Assembly (NCBI RefSeq): GCF_017051705.1
Contig: NZ_JAFIDJ010000001.1
Span: 1,703,786-1,767,785, forward strand
Origin: Algoriphagus lutimaris
Lineage (GTDB): Bacteria > Bacteroidota > Bacteroidia > Cytophagales > Cyclobacteriaceae
Direction: 5' to 3'
Length of the DNA: 64,000 bases
The position numbers and the translations under genes were made by a program. The notes under the pieces are model-generated. The model did no database searches and was not told where the DNA came from. It worked only from the letters and a program-made list of their open reading frames with translations. Numbering within the stretch: position 1 is the first letter of the stretch; every line of letters starts with the position of its first letter. Positions 54,226-64,000 of this stretch are shown here, one piece after another.

Positions 54226-54966
54226 TTGAAAATCCTTCAGAGACTCGGAATCAACACTCTCTTCTTTAGCAAAAAAGATAAAAGGCTTGCTGCCTCCATC
54301 AAAGTGATGTTAGGTAGCAGGCCTTTTAACATTGCGTTATATAAACTGGCCTTAACTCCATCCGGACTGGCAGAGGAAACCCGAAAAGGGTTCAAAATCT
54401 CAAATGAGAGACTTGAATATTTGGGCGATGCTATCTTGGGGGCTGTGGTGGCAGAATATTTATTCCAAAAATATCCATATCGAGACGAAGGTTTTTTGAC
54501 TGAAACACGATCCAAACTTGTAAACCGGGAATCATTAAATTCTACCGGGATAAAAATAGGATTAAAAAAAATACTCAATCTGGAAATTGGTGACCGCACA
54601 TTCATTGGAAATAAATCCTTATACGGAGATGTTTTAGAGGCACTCCTTGGAGCGGTTTTCTTAGACAAGGGTTATCATTTTACCAAGAAATTTATTCTGA
54701 ATAGGATTTTACTTCATTTTGATCTAGAGGGAATGATTGCCACTGTTACCAATTATAAAAGTAAAATCATCGAATGGTCCCAAAAAGAAAATAAGGCAAT
54801 TGAATACAAGGTACTTCATGTACATGGGAACCAACGATTCAAAGAATTCATCGTTTCACTTGAAGTGGATGGAGAAGAAGTAGCACAAGGCAAAGGAAGT
54901 ACCAAGAAAAAAGCAGAACAAGAAGCTTCAAAAAACGCTTGTGACTCGCTTAATATTACTTATTAG
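54226..54966 (+). CDS. rnc: Ribonuclease III
   Basis: 246 residues from a TTG at 54226, 7 bases after the fabF stop; an upstream TTG at 54169 lies inside fabF and would add 19 residues with no family match. The signature SNERLEYLGDAILGAVVAEYL contains the catalytic Glu and Asp; GDVLEALLGAVFLDKG has the second acidic pair. The C-terminal dsRBD (GEEVAQGKGSTKKKAEQEASKNAC) is complete. Cleaves double-stranded RNA in rRNA and mRNA processing. Confidence 0.94.
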   Translation: MKILQRLGINTLFFSKKDKRLAASIKVMLGSRPFNIALYKLALTPSGLAEETRKGFKISNERLEYLGDAILGAVVAEYLFQKYPYRDEGFLTETRSKLVNRESLNSTGIKIGLKKILNLEIGDRTFIGNKSLYGDVLEALLGAVFLDKGYHFTKKFILNRILLHFDLEGMIATVTNYKSKIIEWSQKENKAIEYKVLHVHGNQRFKEFIVSLEVDGEEVAQGKGSTKKKAEQEASKNACDSLNITY

Positions 54967-54997
54967 AAGTACATTTCAACTTCAATTCTAATCTACC

Positions 54998-56836
54998 ATG
55001 TCACCAATTAAAATTGCTTCTGGTACCGTTAACCAAACTCCGTTGGATTGGAAGGGCAATCTTGACAGAATTATTCGGGCAGTAAAAGAGGCAAAATCTG
55101 AACATGCAGAAATTCTTTGCTTACCTGAATTGGCCATTACTGGGTATGGAAGTGAAGATCTATTTTTAAGCTATTGGTTTCCCCAAAAGGCCCTAAAACA
55201 ACTGGAATTATTGATTCCAGAATGTACCGACATCACAGTTGCTATAGGATTACCTATTCGAATTCAAGATAATGTCTACAATTGCGTAGCAGTCATTGCA
55301 AATGCAAAACTAAAAGGCTTTGTAGCCAAACAATACCTTGCCATTGACGGAGTACATTACGAATTTAGATGGTTTACTCCCTGGCCAGCATATGAGGTTA
55401 TTGATTTTGAGTTTCAAGGTGAAAAATACCCACTTGGAGATCAGATTTTTGAGCATAAAGGGATAAAATATGGATTCGAAATCTGTGAAGATGCCTGGAG
55501 AGGTTCAATTCGACCTGGATATAGGCTAGCCGAAAGAAATGTTGATTTAATTTTTAACCCAAGTGCCAGTCATTTTGCCATGGGTAAAACCCGTGAACGC
55601 TACAAATTAATCCAAGAAAGTAGTAAAATCTTTGATTGCTATTATTGCTATACGAACCTGCTTGGAAATGAGTCAGGAAGAATGATTTTCGATGGTGAGA
55701 TAATGTTGGGTAAATCAGGCGAAATCCTAGGTAGAAATCAACTCTTATCCTTCCAGGATTTTCAAGTAAAAAGTTTTTACCTAGATCCAAAAAAGCAGGA
55801 CATCGCACCAATTTTAGAAAAAGAAAAAGAATTTGTTCAAGCCGCTTCCTTGGCGTTATTTGATTACCTCCGAAAAAGCAAAAGTAAAGGATTTGTTCTT
55901 TCTTTGAGCGGAGGGGCTGATTCCTCTACGATAGCTATTCTGGTTTCTGAAATGGTCAAACGAGGAATTCAGGATTTAGGGATCGTTCTTTTTTGCAAAA
56001 AATTAAATCTACCACTTCCTCCTAAGCAGGAAAATGCCGAAAAATTTCTGGTAGGAGAATTATTGACTACCGCATACCAAGGCACCAAAAACTCTTCTGA
56101 CGATACCTTTCAAAGTGCCAAAACATTGGCGGAAAGCATTGGAGCCAAGTTTTATCATTGGAACATTGACGAGGAAGTATCCTCCTACACCAAGAAAATA
56201 GAGCAAGCCATCGGAAGACCTCTGACTTGGGAACAGGATGACATCACTCTACAAAATATTCAAGCTAGATCCAGGTCTCCCATTATCTGGATGTTGGCAA
56301 ATATTCGTAACTCCTTGTTGCTTTCTACCTCCAATCGAAGTGAAGGAGATGTGGGCTATGCTACCATGGATGGAGATACCAGTGGAAGCATCTCCCCTAT
56401 TGCAGCAGTTGATAAATATTTCATTTTAAATTGGCTTAGCTGGGCAGAAAAAAACTTAAATCAGCCAGGTTTACAACTGGTCAATTCTCTTCAACCTACT
56501 GCCGAGCTAAGGCCTTTGGAAAGAACGCAGACGGATGAAAAAGATTTGATGCCATATGCAGTTATTGTGGAAATCGAAAAATTGGCCATTCGGGACAAAA
56601 GATCCCCTATGGACATTTTTTTAATTCTAAATGAGGAACTTCAACTTGAAAGCAGCGTTTTGAAGGATTATATTAAAAAATTCTTTAGACTGTGGTCAAG
56701 AAACCAATGGAAAAGAGAACGGCTGGCTCCTTCTTTTCATTTGGACGAATTCAATGTAGACCCAAAAACTTGGTATCGTTTCCCAATTTTATCCGGAGGA
56801 TTTGCCGAAGAACTTGAACAATTAGATCAACTTTAA
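54998..56836 (+). CDS. nadE: Glutamine-dependent NAD+ synthetase
   Basis: 612 residues in two domains. Nitrilase-type glutaminase 1-270: catalytic Glu44 (LPELAITGYG), Lys111 (VAKQYLAIDG) and Cys163 (FEICEDAW). NAD synthase domain from about 285: P-loop LSLSGGADSSTIAILVSEM, STSNRSEGDVGYATMDGDTSG (product site). It amidates deamido-NAD+ with ammonia channelled from glutamine. Ends 2 bases before lgt. Confidence 0.96.
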   Translation: MSPIKIASGTVNQTPLDWKGNLDRIIRAVKEAKSEHAEILCLPELAITGYGSEDLFLSYWFPQKALKQLELLIPECTDITVAIGLPIRIQDNVYNCVAVIANAKLKGFVAKQYLAIDGVHYEFRWFTPWPAYEVIDFEFQGEKYPLGDQIFEHKGIKYGFEICEDAWRGSIRPGYRLAERNVDLIFNPSASHFAMGKTRERYKLIQESSKIFDCYYCYTNLLGNESGRMIFDGEIMLGKSGEILGRNQLLSFQDFQVKSFYLDPKKQDIAPILEKEKEFVQAASLALFDYLRKSKSKGFVLSLSGGADSSTIAILVSEMVKRGIQDLGIVLFCKKLNLPLPPKQENAEKFLVGELLTTAYQGTKNSSDDTFQSAKTLAESIGAKFYHWNIDEEVSSYTKKIEQAIGRPLTWEQDDITLQNIQARSRSPIIWMLANIRNSLLLSTSNRSEGDVGYATMDGDTSGSISPIAAVDKYFILNWLSWAEKNLNQPGLQLVNSLQPTAELRPLERTQTDEKDLMPYAVIVEIEKLAIRDKRSPMDIFLILNEELQLESSVLKDYIKKFFRLWSRNQWKRERLAPSFHLDEFNVDPKTWYRFPILSGGFAEELEQLDQL

Positions 56837-56838
56837 AT

Positions 56839-57942
56839 ATGATTGAATCATTGCTGAATTATGTCGTTTGGGATCCAAATCCTGCTGTTTTCTCAGGGTT
56901 TGAAAGGCTCAGATGGTACAGTTTATTATTTGCTTTAGGCTTTATTATTTCTCAACAGTTTATGGTCTACTTTTTCAAGAAAGAAGGACAAAATGAATTG
57001 TTGGTAGACAAGCTTACAATCTATATGGTGTTGGCGACCATCATTGGAGCTAGACTGGGACATGTCCTATTTTATGAACCTGAAAAATACCTCAGCAATC
57101 CAATTGAAATCCTTAAAGTTTGGGAAGGTGGACTTGCCAGTCATGGTGCAGCTATCGCCATCTTATTTGCTTTATGGCTATATGCTAAAAGAACTCCAGG
57201 TCAAAGTTACCTTTGGGTAGTAGATAGAATTGTCATAGTCACGGCAATGACTGGGGCGCTGATTCGTTTTGGAAACTTGATGAACTCGGAAATTGGAGGA
57301 AAAGATACAGGATCAGATTATGGATTTGTATATGCTTGGGATACCAAAGACATCATGGAAACCATGCGAGTACCAATAGAATCCATCGAGGCCTATAAGC
57401 CGACAGATCGTGAATCAGAACTTCAAAATAATGGAATTGTTCCTGTCAATTTTGATATAAAAATCAATAAAGGAGGGTATAGCCTTACAGACTTAGAATC
57501 CACCTTAAGAAGGGATATTAAATATGTTCTGACCCAATTTAAATCTTCCCAAGAATATTTGGCTGAGCCTGAAGAAAGCCCTCTGGATTTGACTATCTCG
57601 GATAAAGGAGAGTTTTATCTGGCTACTGTAAAAACCTTTGGCAGAACAAAACACCCGACCCAGATTTACGAATCTATCTCCTACTTCATCATCTTTTTGA
57701 TTTTGTTAGCTTTATGGAATAAGTATAAATCCAGATTACCAGATGGTCTCTTATTAGGATTATTTTTAATTGCCGTATTTGGAATGCGCTTTGTCTGGGA
57801 ATATTTTAAGGCAGTTCAGGTAGACTTTGAAGAGAATATGGCTCTAAACATGGGCCAAATCCTAAGTATACCATTAGTAATTATAGGAATTATCCTAGTG
57901 GTACGGGCACTAAGTAATGGAATCAAACCTGAAAAAAATTAA
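56839..57942 (+). CDS. lgt: Prolipoprotein diacylglyceryl transferase
   Basis: 367 residues, multi-pass membrane protein. [40 protein letters not shown] and [20 protein letters not shown] (Lgt signature with the conserved Arg/Asn/Glu), then HPTQIYES. The roughly 90-residue periplasmic insert after GKDTGSDYG (about 160-270) is longer than in E. coli, a common Bacteroidota feature. It transfers diacylglycerol to lipobox Cys of the many lipoproteins in this window. Convergent 4-base overlap with yidD. Confidence 0.96.
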   Translation: MIESLLNYVVWDPNPAVFSGFERLRWYSLLFALGFIISQQFMVYFFKKEGQNELLVDKLTIYMVLATIIGARLGHVLFYEPEKYLSNPIEILKVWEGGLASHGAAIAILFALWLYAKRTPGQSYLWVVDRIVIVTAMTGALIRFGNLMNSEIGGKDTGSDYGFVYAWDTKDIMETMRVPIESIEAYKPTDRESELQNNGIVPVNFDIKINKGGYSLTDLESTLRRDIKYVLTQFKSSQEYLAEPEESPLDLTISDKGEFYLATVKTFGRTKHPTQIYESISYFIIFLILLALWNKYKSRLPDGLLLGLFLIAVFGMRFVWEYFKAVQVDFEENMALNMGQILSIPLVIIGIILVVRALSNGIKPEKN

Positions 57943-58166
57943 GGAACAGGATCATGTCCATGACCTCCCCATGGATTACAACTGGCAATTCTCTTTAATC
58001 CAAGCCAACCTCCTTTGAAGATCCCATATTTAAGGATTGCTTCCTTTGTATATTGGCTACAAGTAGGGGTATAACGACAACTTGAAGGAAACAAGGGAGA
58101 AATTGTGTATTGGTATACCAAAACGGGAAATATGGCTATCTTTCGAATTAATAATCTGAATGTCAT
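57939..58166 (-). CDS. yidD: Membrane protein insertion efficiency factor YidD
   Basis: 75 residues. N-terminal hydrophobic helix, then [26 protein letters not shown], the conserved Cys-rich YidD motif, and [13 protein letters not shown]. It helps YidC-mediated insertion. It overlaps the 3' end of lgt by 4 bases. Confidence 0.95.
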   Translation of the reverse strand: MTFRLLIRKIAIFPVLVYQYTISPLFPSSCRYTPTCSQYTKEAILKYGIFKGGWLGLKRIASCNPWGGHGHDPVP

Positions 58167-58223
58167 CTGAAAACTCAGTAAGATTTAACTACTAAACCAA
58201 AAATACTCAATCTGAATTCCCTC

Positions 58224-59684
58224 TTGTCCATTAAGATAATAAATTTCATTCTTGTTGTTCTAGTTGCACTCGTTCTAAGCCTTTGTTTAGGACATAAAAG
58301 TGTTTATGCACAGGTGGACACCTCATTTAGCCCTGCTAATTCAGGAACTCCGGAAAAAGTGAAGGTGAACAATATCTTTATTATAGGGAATGAAAAGACT
58401 AAAAAAAGCATCATCCTTCGGGAGCTAGACTTCACTACGGACTATTACTATGATTGGGATACATTTATAGAGATCATTCAGGCAGATCAAAAAAAAATCT
58501 ATAACCTCCGACTGTTTACTGAAGTGGAAATCACACCTCTTCTTACTGGAGAAGATGAAGCCGAAGTGGTAATTACTGTCAAAGAAAGATGGTATATTCT
58601 TCCTTCTATTATTTTCCAGTTAGCAGACAGAAACTTTGCCGAATGGTGGACCAACCAAGGTAGAGATTTTTCCAGAGTAAACTTTGGACTGAGATTGAGT
58701 CATAACAATGTGGCAGGAAGAAATGAAAAGTTAAGGTTTGCTGGCCAACTAGGTTTTACTAAAGCATTGGATATTCAATATAGCAAACCTTACATAGACA
58801 AAAAGCAAAAGCACGGATTAGCAGTACAATTCACCTTTTACAATAATAAAACCCTTGCTATTAAATCTGAAAACAACCGACAGGTCTTTTATACCTCGCC
58901 TGAAGAAAATGTACTAAGAAAAAATATTGCTGCCGCTATCAGGTATACCTATCGAAGGAGTTTTTACAATTTCCATTTCGTAACCCTCGCCTTCAATCAT
59001 ACTTGGATTAACCCTTCAGTATTGGAAGAAAACCCTAATTACTTCCAACATGGCTCCAATACATTACGCTATTTATACCTGACTTATACATTCCGTCATG
59101 ATCGAAGGGATAATGTTGCTTACGCAACAGATGGCGAATTACTTGTACTTTCAGCTACGAAATATGGAGTTTTCTATACGAAAGAACTAGATGAAATCGA
59201 AGTAAATCTTACTGCCAATAAGTATTTTAAAATCAACGATAAATTCCATTTTAACACTGGATTAACTGCCAACTGGTTTCTGAGTGAAACCCAACCTTAT
59301 ACGTTAGTTAGGGGAATCGGGTATAATCCTAACTTTATTAGAGGATATGAATTAAATGTAATTGAGGGTCAACAGCTTTATGTTCATAAAAACAGCTTTA
59401 GGTGGAAATTTTTTGATTATGATTTCGATATTTCCAGAACTGTTCCCCTTGATCAATTCAGTACTATTCCGATTAGGTTGTATCTAAGTGCAAACTTTGA
59501 TCATGGTTTTGTAAAAGATAGAAATGAAATTCTTGCAAATGCTAGACTGACTAATAAATACCTCTTTGGATATGGTCTTGGTATTGATTTAGTAGGATTT
59601 TACGATGCAGTATTGAGGTTTGAATATTCCCTAAACAATACGGGAGGAGGCAACTTTTTCTTCAACTTTAAAACACCTTTCTGA
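58224..59684 (+). CDS. BamA/TamA-family outer membrane protein
   Basis: 486 residues from a TTG start (MSIKIINFILVVLV). Signal peptide to about residue 29 (SVYAQ). One POTRA-like domain (VKVNNIFIIGNEKTKKSIILRELDF, about 46-120) is followed by a C-terminal beta-barrel of alternating hydrophobic strands. It ends in Phe (NFKTPF), as outer membrane barrels often do. The single POTRA is fewer than BamA's five, so it is more like a TamA/patatin-like-associated or unassigned Omp85 protein. Confidence 0.85.
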   Translation: MSIKIINFILVVLVALVLSLCLGHKSVYAQVDTSFSPANSGTPEKVKVNNIFIIGNEKTKKSIILRELDFTTDYYYDWDTFIEIIQADQKKIYNLRLFTEVEITPLLTGEDEAEVVITVKERWYILPSIIFQLADRNFAEWWTNQGRDFSRVNFGLRLSHNNVAGRNEKLRFAGQLGFTKALDIQYSKPYIDKKQKHGLAVQFTFYNNKTLAIKSENNRQVFYTSPEENVLRKNIAAAIRYTYRRSFYNFHFVTLAFNHTWINPSVLEENPNYFQHGSNTLRYLYLTYTFRHDRRDNVAYATDGELLVLSATKYGVFYTKELDEIEVNLTANKYFKINDKFHFNTGLTANWFLSETQPYTLVRGIGYNPNFIRGYELNVIEGQQLYVHKNSFRWKFFDYDFDISRTVPLDQFSTIPIRLYLSANFDHGFVKDRNEILANARLTNKYLFGYGLGIDLVGFYDAVLRFEYSLNNTGGGNFFFNFKTPF

Positions 59685-59759
59685 TAAAATAAAACTTAGT
59701 TCTCCTTTCAAAACGAATGAATTTTATTTAAATTAATAGTTCATTTAAGTTTTTGAGAA

Positions 59760-60572
59760 ATGAAGCTTCTTATATTTTTATGCTTCGCTGTTTTTGTTTG
59801 TTTTTCAGCTTTCCCTCAAACGGACCCTTTGACCCAAGCACATGGTGCCAGAAGTCAAGGTATGGGAAACCTCAAAGTTAACCTTCCCGACACTTGGGCC
59901 ATTTTCAACAACATAGGAACCTTGGATCGGGTATCCTCTTCACAGATTGGTGTGGCTGCAGTTCAACGATATGGCATCCAAGAGCTCAGCACTTTGGATT
60001 TAGCATTTGCCTTGAAATCCAATATTGGCTCATTTGGAATAGGTGTCTCTAGGTATGGAGGAAAGCTATTTAATCAACAACTAATCGGAATGGGTTATTC
60101 CCAAAAGTTAGGAATTGCCAGTTTTGGAGTCAAATTGGATTGGTTTCAAACCCATATTCAAGATTTCGGACATGCCAATTCTTTTATTTTTAGTTTAGGA
60201 GGAGTAGCTGATTTAGGCCCAAACCTCCAGATAGGTGCCTATTTTTCCAATTTAAACAGGTCTAAAATCAGCAGTGAATATAATGACCGACATCCCACTA
60301 CTTTCTCGATAGGAGTCACCTACCTTCCCATTTCTAACCTGCAACTTCATTTAGAGATTGAAAAGGATATTCTTTATAAACCTAATGTGAAAGCGGGTAT
60401 TGAATATGGAATCCAAGACTGGCTTTATCTTCGATGTGGAGTAAACAGTAAGCCATCTAATTTAAATTTTGGTTTGGGGCTAAAGCCAGGAAAATTCCAG
60501 TTTGATTATGCTTTAGGGCAAAATAATGCACTCGGCAATACACATCATGTAAGTTTCGGATATCTGTGGTAA
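59760..60572 (+). CDS. Outer membrane beta-barrel protein, PorV/PorQ-like
   Basis: 270 residues with a signal peptide (ends FSAFPQ, about 20). GARSQGMGNLKVNLPDTWAIFNNIGTL resembles the N-terminal A-R-S-x-G-M-G ... P-A/D-x-x-x-N-N-P segment of PorV/PorQ-type outer membrane proteins in type IX secretion or lipid transport, followed by glycine-rich amphipathic strands. The exact role is unclear. Its stop overlaps the next start (TAATG). Confidence 0.7.
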   Translation: MKLLIFLCFAVFVCFSAFPQTDPLTQAHGARSQGMGNLKVNLPDTWAIFNNIGTLDRVSSSQIGVAAVQRYGIQELSTLDLAFALKSNIGSFGIGVSRYGGKLFNQQLIGMGYSQKLGIASFGVKLDWFQTHIQDFGHANSFIFSLGGVADLGPNLQIGAYFSNLNRSKISSEYNDRHPTTFSIGVTYLPISNLQLHLEIEKDILYKPNVKAGIEYGIQDWLYLRCGVNSKPSNLNFGLGLKPGKFQFDYALGQNNALGNTHHVSFGYLW

Positions 60573-62674
60573 TGAAAGGAGCTCAAATAGCATTTCTTTT
60601 TTGTCTTCTCTTTTGGAGTAATAAATTACTCAGCCAAAACCCTTCAAAGCCAACTATAGACCCGGAAAATTTAGTGGAAAGGTTATTCCCTGTTCAGGAT
60701 GAGGACATAGATTATGAGTCGATCTATGAAGTATTATTTCAACTGTACTCCAACCCAATTAATTTAAATAAAGCAAGCGCCGAAACCCTTCAGGCCAGCT
60801 ATTTATTGAGTCCTAATCAAATCACCTCCATCCTCTCCTATCGTGAGAAATTCGGACCATTTTTATCTCTATATGAATTGCAGGCAGTTCCGCATCTAGA
60901 CTTAAAAACCATCTCACAAATATTACCTTTCATTACTTTGGATGAAACTGAATCTAATTTTTCAAAAAATCTTTTTAGAAGAATTTTTGAAGAGGAACAA
61001 GCCTACCTGTTGTTTCGGCACAGAAGGGTTTGGGAACCGAGAAGAGGATTTATCGAGGTTGATAGTTCCTCCACAGGAAAATCCAGTAAGCCTTATTTAG
61101 GAGACCCAAACGACCTATATCTACGTTTTAGAATACAACATCCACGTGATTTTAGCCTAGGACTTACCCTTGACAAAGACTATGGAGAACAATTTACTTG
61201 GGATCCCCAAACCAAAAGATATGGGTTTAATTTCCTCTCTTTTCATTTCACCAAATACTTCACCAGAAACTGGAAGGCGCTGAGTATTGGTGATTTTCAA
61301 GTTCAATTTGGACAAGGGCTTGTATTTGGGGCAGGATATTCTTTAGGAAAGGGATCAGAAACTGTTCCTACCGTCAGAAAGAGTAGTATTGGCATCTTAC
61401 CCTATACTGCAGCAATGGAACATGGCTTTTTTAGAGGGGTTGGAGCCACGTATCAAAAAGGTTCATGGGAAACTTCAATTATTACTTCCATTGCCCCTAG
61501 AGATGGTCGTTCTTTAGTTATCCTTGACGATTTCGGAAATGAAATAGAAACGATTTCTTCACTGGGACAAAGTGGCCTTCATAGAACCATGAGCGAACTT
61601 TCTACCAAATCCAGATTTCAGGAAGTAAATCTTGGAGGGAACATTCAATTCTCAAATCAGAATAAATTCCAAATTGGAAGCAATTTCCTAGTAACAAGAT
61701 TCAATCAACCTTGGATAAAGAGTCTCTCAGCTTATAATCGGTTTGATTTTTCAGGAAAAAGCAATTGGGCAGGAAGTTTGTATTTCAATTACAACTGGAG
61801 AAATTTCTTCCTTTTTGGAGAGTCTGGAGTTTCAAAATCAGGTGGTCGAGGAGCAGTAATGGGTTTTATTAGCTCTCTGAGTAAAGAATTCGATATTTCA
61901 TTTGTTTGGAGAAACTATGACCGGGATTTCCATAGTTTTTATGCCAATTCATTTTCTGAAGGCTCCAGACCAATAAATGAAAGAGGCGCCTACATAGGTA
62001 TTCAACTTAAACCCAATACAACATGGAAACTGAATGCCTATTATGACTTTTTCAAATTTCCTTGGTTAAGATACCGGGTTTACTCCCCTTCAAATGGATT
62101 TGAATGGCTGGCCCGATTTAGTTACTTCCCTTCCAAGAAGCTATTGGCGTTCATACAAATAAGGACAGAGGAAAAGGACCGAAATGTCAACGATAGTGGT
62201 GCTCCCAGCCTTCCTTATGTAGTTTTACCTATCAAAAAATCTAATGGCATGATAAGTCTGGAATACCATCTTTCAGACAATTTATTTTTGAAATCAAGGA
62301 TTTTGGCAAGTAGAGTAGACTTTAACTCTGAAATCACTCATGGATTTATGATCCTACAAGACATTCAGTATGGGCTAGATCGGTGGAAAATCACCGTAAG
62401 AGGAGCATTATTCGATACAGACAACTATGATACTAGGCTGTATGCTTTCGAAAACAACGTCCTTTGGACATTTTCAATTCCTGCCTTCTCAGGCCAAGGA
62501 ATGCGATATTACGTAGTTGGGCAATACAAATTTAACCCGCAATTAACTGCCTATATCCGATTTGCCAGAACGAGTTATACCGATCGTGAACAAATCAGCT
62601 CTGGGCTTCAAACTATTAATTCTTCCCATCAAACAGAAAGTACATTTTTGATTAGATATATGATACATCGATAA
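60572..62674 (+). CDS. Secreted helix-hairpin-helix protein with C-terminal barrel-like region
   Basis: 700 residues from the ATG at 60572 (overlapping the previous stop). Signal peptide ends LLSQ (about 22). Residues 60-120 contain a ComEA-like helix-hairpin-helix (NLNKASAETLQASYLLSPNQ, ITSILSYREKFGPFLSLYEL, VPHLDLKTISQIL). The remaining 570 residues have alternating aromatic/hydrophobic strands (NWKALSIGDFQVQFGQGLVFGAGYSLGKG), compatible with a large outer membrane beta-barrel. Known in Bacteroidota as an uncharacterised helix-hairpin-helix protein, possibly linked to surface polysaccharide or DNA contact. Confidence 0.78.
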   Translation: MKGAQIAFLFCLLFWSNKLLSQNPSKPTIDPENLVERLFPVQDEDIDYESIYEVLFQLYSNPINLNKASAETLQASYLLSPNQITSILSYREKFGPFLSLYELQAVPHLDLKTISQILPFITLDETESNFSKNLFRRIFEEEQAYLLFRHRRVWEPRRGFIEVDSSSTGKSSKPYLGDPNDLYLRFRIQHPRDFSLGLTLDKDYGEQFTWDPQTKRYGFNFLSFHFTKYFTRNWKALSIGDFQVQFGQGLVFGAGYSLGKGSETVPTVRKSSIGILPYTAAMEHGFFRGVGATYQKGSWETSIITSIAPRDGRSLVILDDFGNEIETISSLGQSGLHRTMSELSTKSRFQEVNLGGNIQFSNQNKFQIGSNFLVTRFNQPWIKSLSAYNRFDFSGKSNWAGSLYFNYNWRNFFLFGESGVSKSGGRGAVMGFISSLSKEFDISFVWRNYDRDFHSFYANSFSEGSRPINERGAYIGIQLKPNTTWKLNAYYDFFKFPWLRYRVYSPSNGFEWLARFSYFPSKKLLAFIQIRTEEKDRNVNDSGAPSLPYVVLPIKKSNGMISLEYHLSDNLFLKSRILASRVDFNSEITHGFMILQDIQYGLDRWKITVRGALFDTDNYDTRLYAFENNVLWTFSIPAFSGQGMRYYVVGQYKFNPQLTAYIRFARTSYTDREQISSGLQTINSSHQTESTFLIRYMIHR

Positions 62675-62738
62675 TTTTCCATCAATGGTGCAATTTTGAG
62701 GTAGTTTTTTTAATAATTTGTCAACAAACCACTAATCC

Positions 62739-64000
62739 ATGAGAAAAACACTTTACACTACTATCATTGTACTCCTAAGCAGCCTTTCGGTCTTTGCTCA
62801 AAATCTGGATCTGAGCAAATTCAATAAAATGGAGGGCTTTGTTGATTTCTATCTAGATGAAGAAAATGGAAAGATCTATTTGGAAATTGAAGATTTAGAA
62901 AAGGAATTTTTATACGTCAGTTCGCTTACTGCCGGAGTAGGATCCAACGATCTGGGCTTAGATCGAGGCCAGCTTGGTCAAACAAGAATTGTGGAATTCA
63001 GAAAGACCGGAAATAAAATCTTTTTGGTTCAGAAGAATTATGATTATCGAGCATATTCAGACAATCCTGCCGAAGTAAAATCCATCCGAGATGCCTTCGC
63101 AGAGTCCACTCTTTGGGGATTTGATGTGGCACAGGAAAATGACGGTAGTTTCATTGTGGAAGCCACAAAATTCTACATGGAAGACACCCATGGCGTTGGA
63201 AGCAGACTTTCCAGAAACCGCCAAGGAACTTTCCGTACCGATGCCAGCAGATCTAGTTTATATTATCCTACCATCAAAAACTTCCCTAAGAACACGGAAG
63301 TAGAAGCGGTTATTACCCTTACAGGACAAATTACGGGTAGAGAGCTTAGCTCAGTAACTCCTGGCTCAGATGCGATAACGGTGCGTCAAAGACATTCATT
63401 TATAGAGCTTCCTGATTTAAACTATCAAAAGCGTGATTTTGATCCAAGAGGTGGTTTCAACGCCATTTCCTATATGGACTTTACCACTCCCATCACTGAA
63501 CCAATTGTAAAACGATTTATCACCAGACATCGATTAGAGAAAAAAGATCCAACTGCTGCTGTTTCAGAAGTGGTAGAGCCAATCGTTTATTACCTAGACC
63601 GAGGTACTCCAGAGCCGGTTGCATCAGCATTAATTGAAGGTGGTAATTATTGGGCGCAGGCCTTCGAGGCAGCGGGTTTTAAAAATGCCTATAGAGTCGA
63701 ACTTGCTCCAGAAGGAATGGATCTAATGGACGTTAGATACAATGTTGTACAGTGGGTTCATCGATCTACCAGAGGTTGGTCATATGGTAGCAGCGTTCGA
63801 GACCCTCGAACAGGAGAAATCATCAAAGGTCATGTTTCTTTAGGATCACTTCGCGTGAGACAGGATTACTTAATTGCTCAAGGACTGATCCAACCCTATG
63901 AAAATGGAACAGAACCAGACCCCAAAATGCTAAAATTGGCGTTGGACCGATTAAGACAACTCTCTGCTCATGAAATTGGTCATACCTTGGGAATTTCCCA
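62739..64000 (+). CDS. Secreted zinc metalloprotease (DUF5117-type), 3' end outside the window
   Basis: The ATG at 62739 opens a frame still open at the window edge (421 codons seen). Signal peptide MRKTLYTTIIVLLSSLSVFAQ. The N-terminal part (KMEGFVDFYLDEENGKIYLEI, VSSLTAGVGSNDLGLDRGQ) matches the prodomain-like DUF5117/5118 region of this Bacteroidota family. Zinc motif HEIGHTLG (His411-Glu412-x2-His415) stands at the very end. Typical family length is about 800 residues, so roughly half is missing. Confidence 0.9.
   Translation, partial: MRKTLYTTIIVLLSSLSVFAQNLDLSKFNKMEGFVDFYLDEENGKIYLEIEDLEKEFLYVSSLTAGVGSNDLGLDRGQLGQTRIVEFRKTGNKIFLVQKNYDYRAYSDNPAEVKSIRDAFAESTLWGFDVAQENDGSFIVEATKFYMEDTHGVGSRLSRNRQGTFRTDASRSSLYYPTIKNFPKNTEVEAVITLTGQITGRELSSVTPGSDAITVRQRHSFIELPDLNYQKRDFDPRGGFNAISYMDFTTPITEPIVKRFITRHRLEKKDPTAAVSEVVEPIVYYLDRGTPEPVASALIEGGNYWAQAFEAAGFKNAYRVELAPEGMDLMDVRYNVVQWVHRSTRGWSYGSSVRDPRTGEIIKGHVSLGSLRVRQDYLIAQGLIQPYENGTEPDPKMLKLALDRLRQLSAHEIGHTLGIS

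Overview
The window is chromosomal DNA of a Bacteroidota bacterium, most likely a marine or aquatic member of Cyclobacteriaceae (Algoriphagus-like). The evidence is a low-to-moderate GC content, lipoproteins with SC-type lipoboxes, TTG starts with little Shine-Dalgarno sequence, TAnnTTTG-type -7 boxes, and conserved Bacteroidota neighbourhoods: miaB / sigma-54 activator / lptE / secG, and pyk / IPExxxVDY / acpP / fabF / rnc. No rRNA, tRNA, CRISPR array, transposase or phage gene was seen.

Layout. 0-10 kb is core: the 3' end of a chorismate-binding enzyme overlapping dinB, then miaB, a sigma-54 enhancer-binding protein, lptE, a Lys-rich protein and secG, then a sterol desaturase-type hydroxylase, and groES-groEL behind a -24/-12 (sigma-54-like) promoter with upstream palindromes. 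10-16.7 kb is mostly minus strand: an S10 peptidase-like protein, an amidohydrolase, GNATs (one frameshifted), a VOC protein, a zinc-ribbon protein and a class V aminotransferase. 17-18.4 kb is the arsenosugar pair (CMD-like protein and radical SAM ArsS). 18.4-25 kb is a minus-strand catabolic block: tandem-SGNH esterase, GH29 fucosidase, a beta-propeller glycosidase-like gene broken by one in-frame stop, and an S1 sulfatase, which together suggest sulfated or acylated fucose glycans. 25-31 kb has a secreted molybdenum hydroxylase pair, a GNAT, a membrane-protein pseudogene with two compensating frameshifts, and a quinone reductase-like MDR protein.

32-41 kb is the most unusual part. Two nearly identical ssb genes, each preceded by the same block with four 10-bp iteron-like units, bracket about 8 kb. 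This interval holds an ATP-grasp enzyme, a polytopic membrane protein, a tightly packed light/flavin operon (TIGR03643 protein, FAD-domain-first photolyase, flavin reductase, an easily missed 48-aa DUF2256 protein, and a cryptochrome/photolyase lacking the iron-sulfur cysteines) and an AT-rich PRMT-like methyltransferase. Gaps here carry dispersed repeats: degenerate GAARTAN heptads just after minus-strand stop codons, and approximately 22-bp TACGC-centred units.

41-64 kb returns to core genes: penicillin acylase family lipoprotein, aldo/keto reductase, pfkA, miaA, a kinase-less REC-HPt/REC pair, an MBL phosphodiesterase, an NFACT (RqcH-like) protein, pyk, acpP-fabF-rnc, nadE, lgt, yidD, three outer-membrane or secreted barrel-type proteins, and the 5' part of a zinc metalloprotease cut by the window edge. 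Three broken genes (13.8, 22-23 and 29.2 kb) were found by reading across frames and are described separately.
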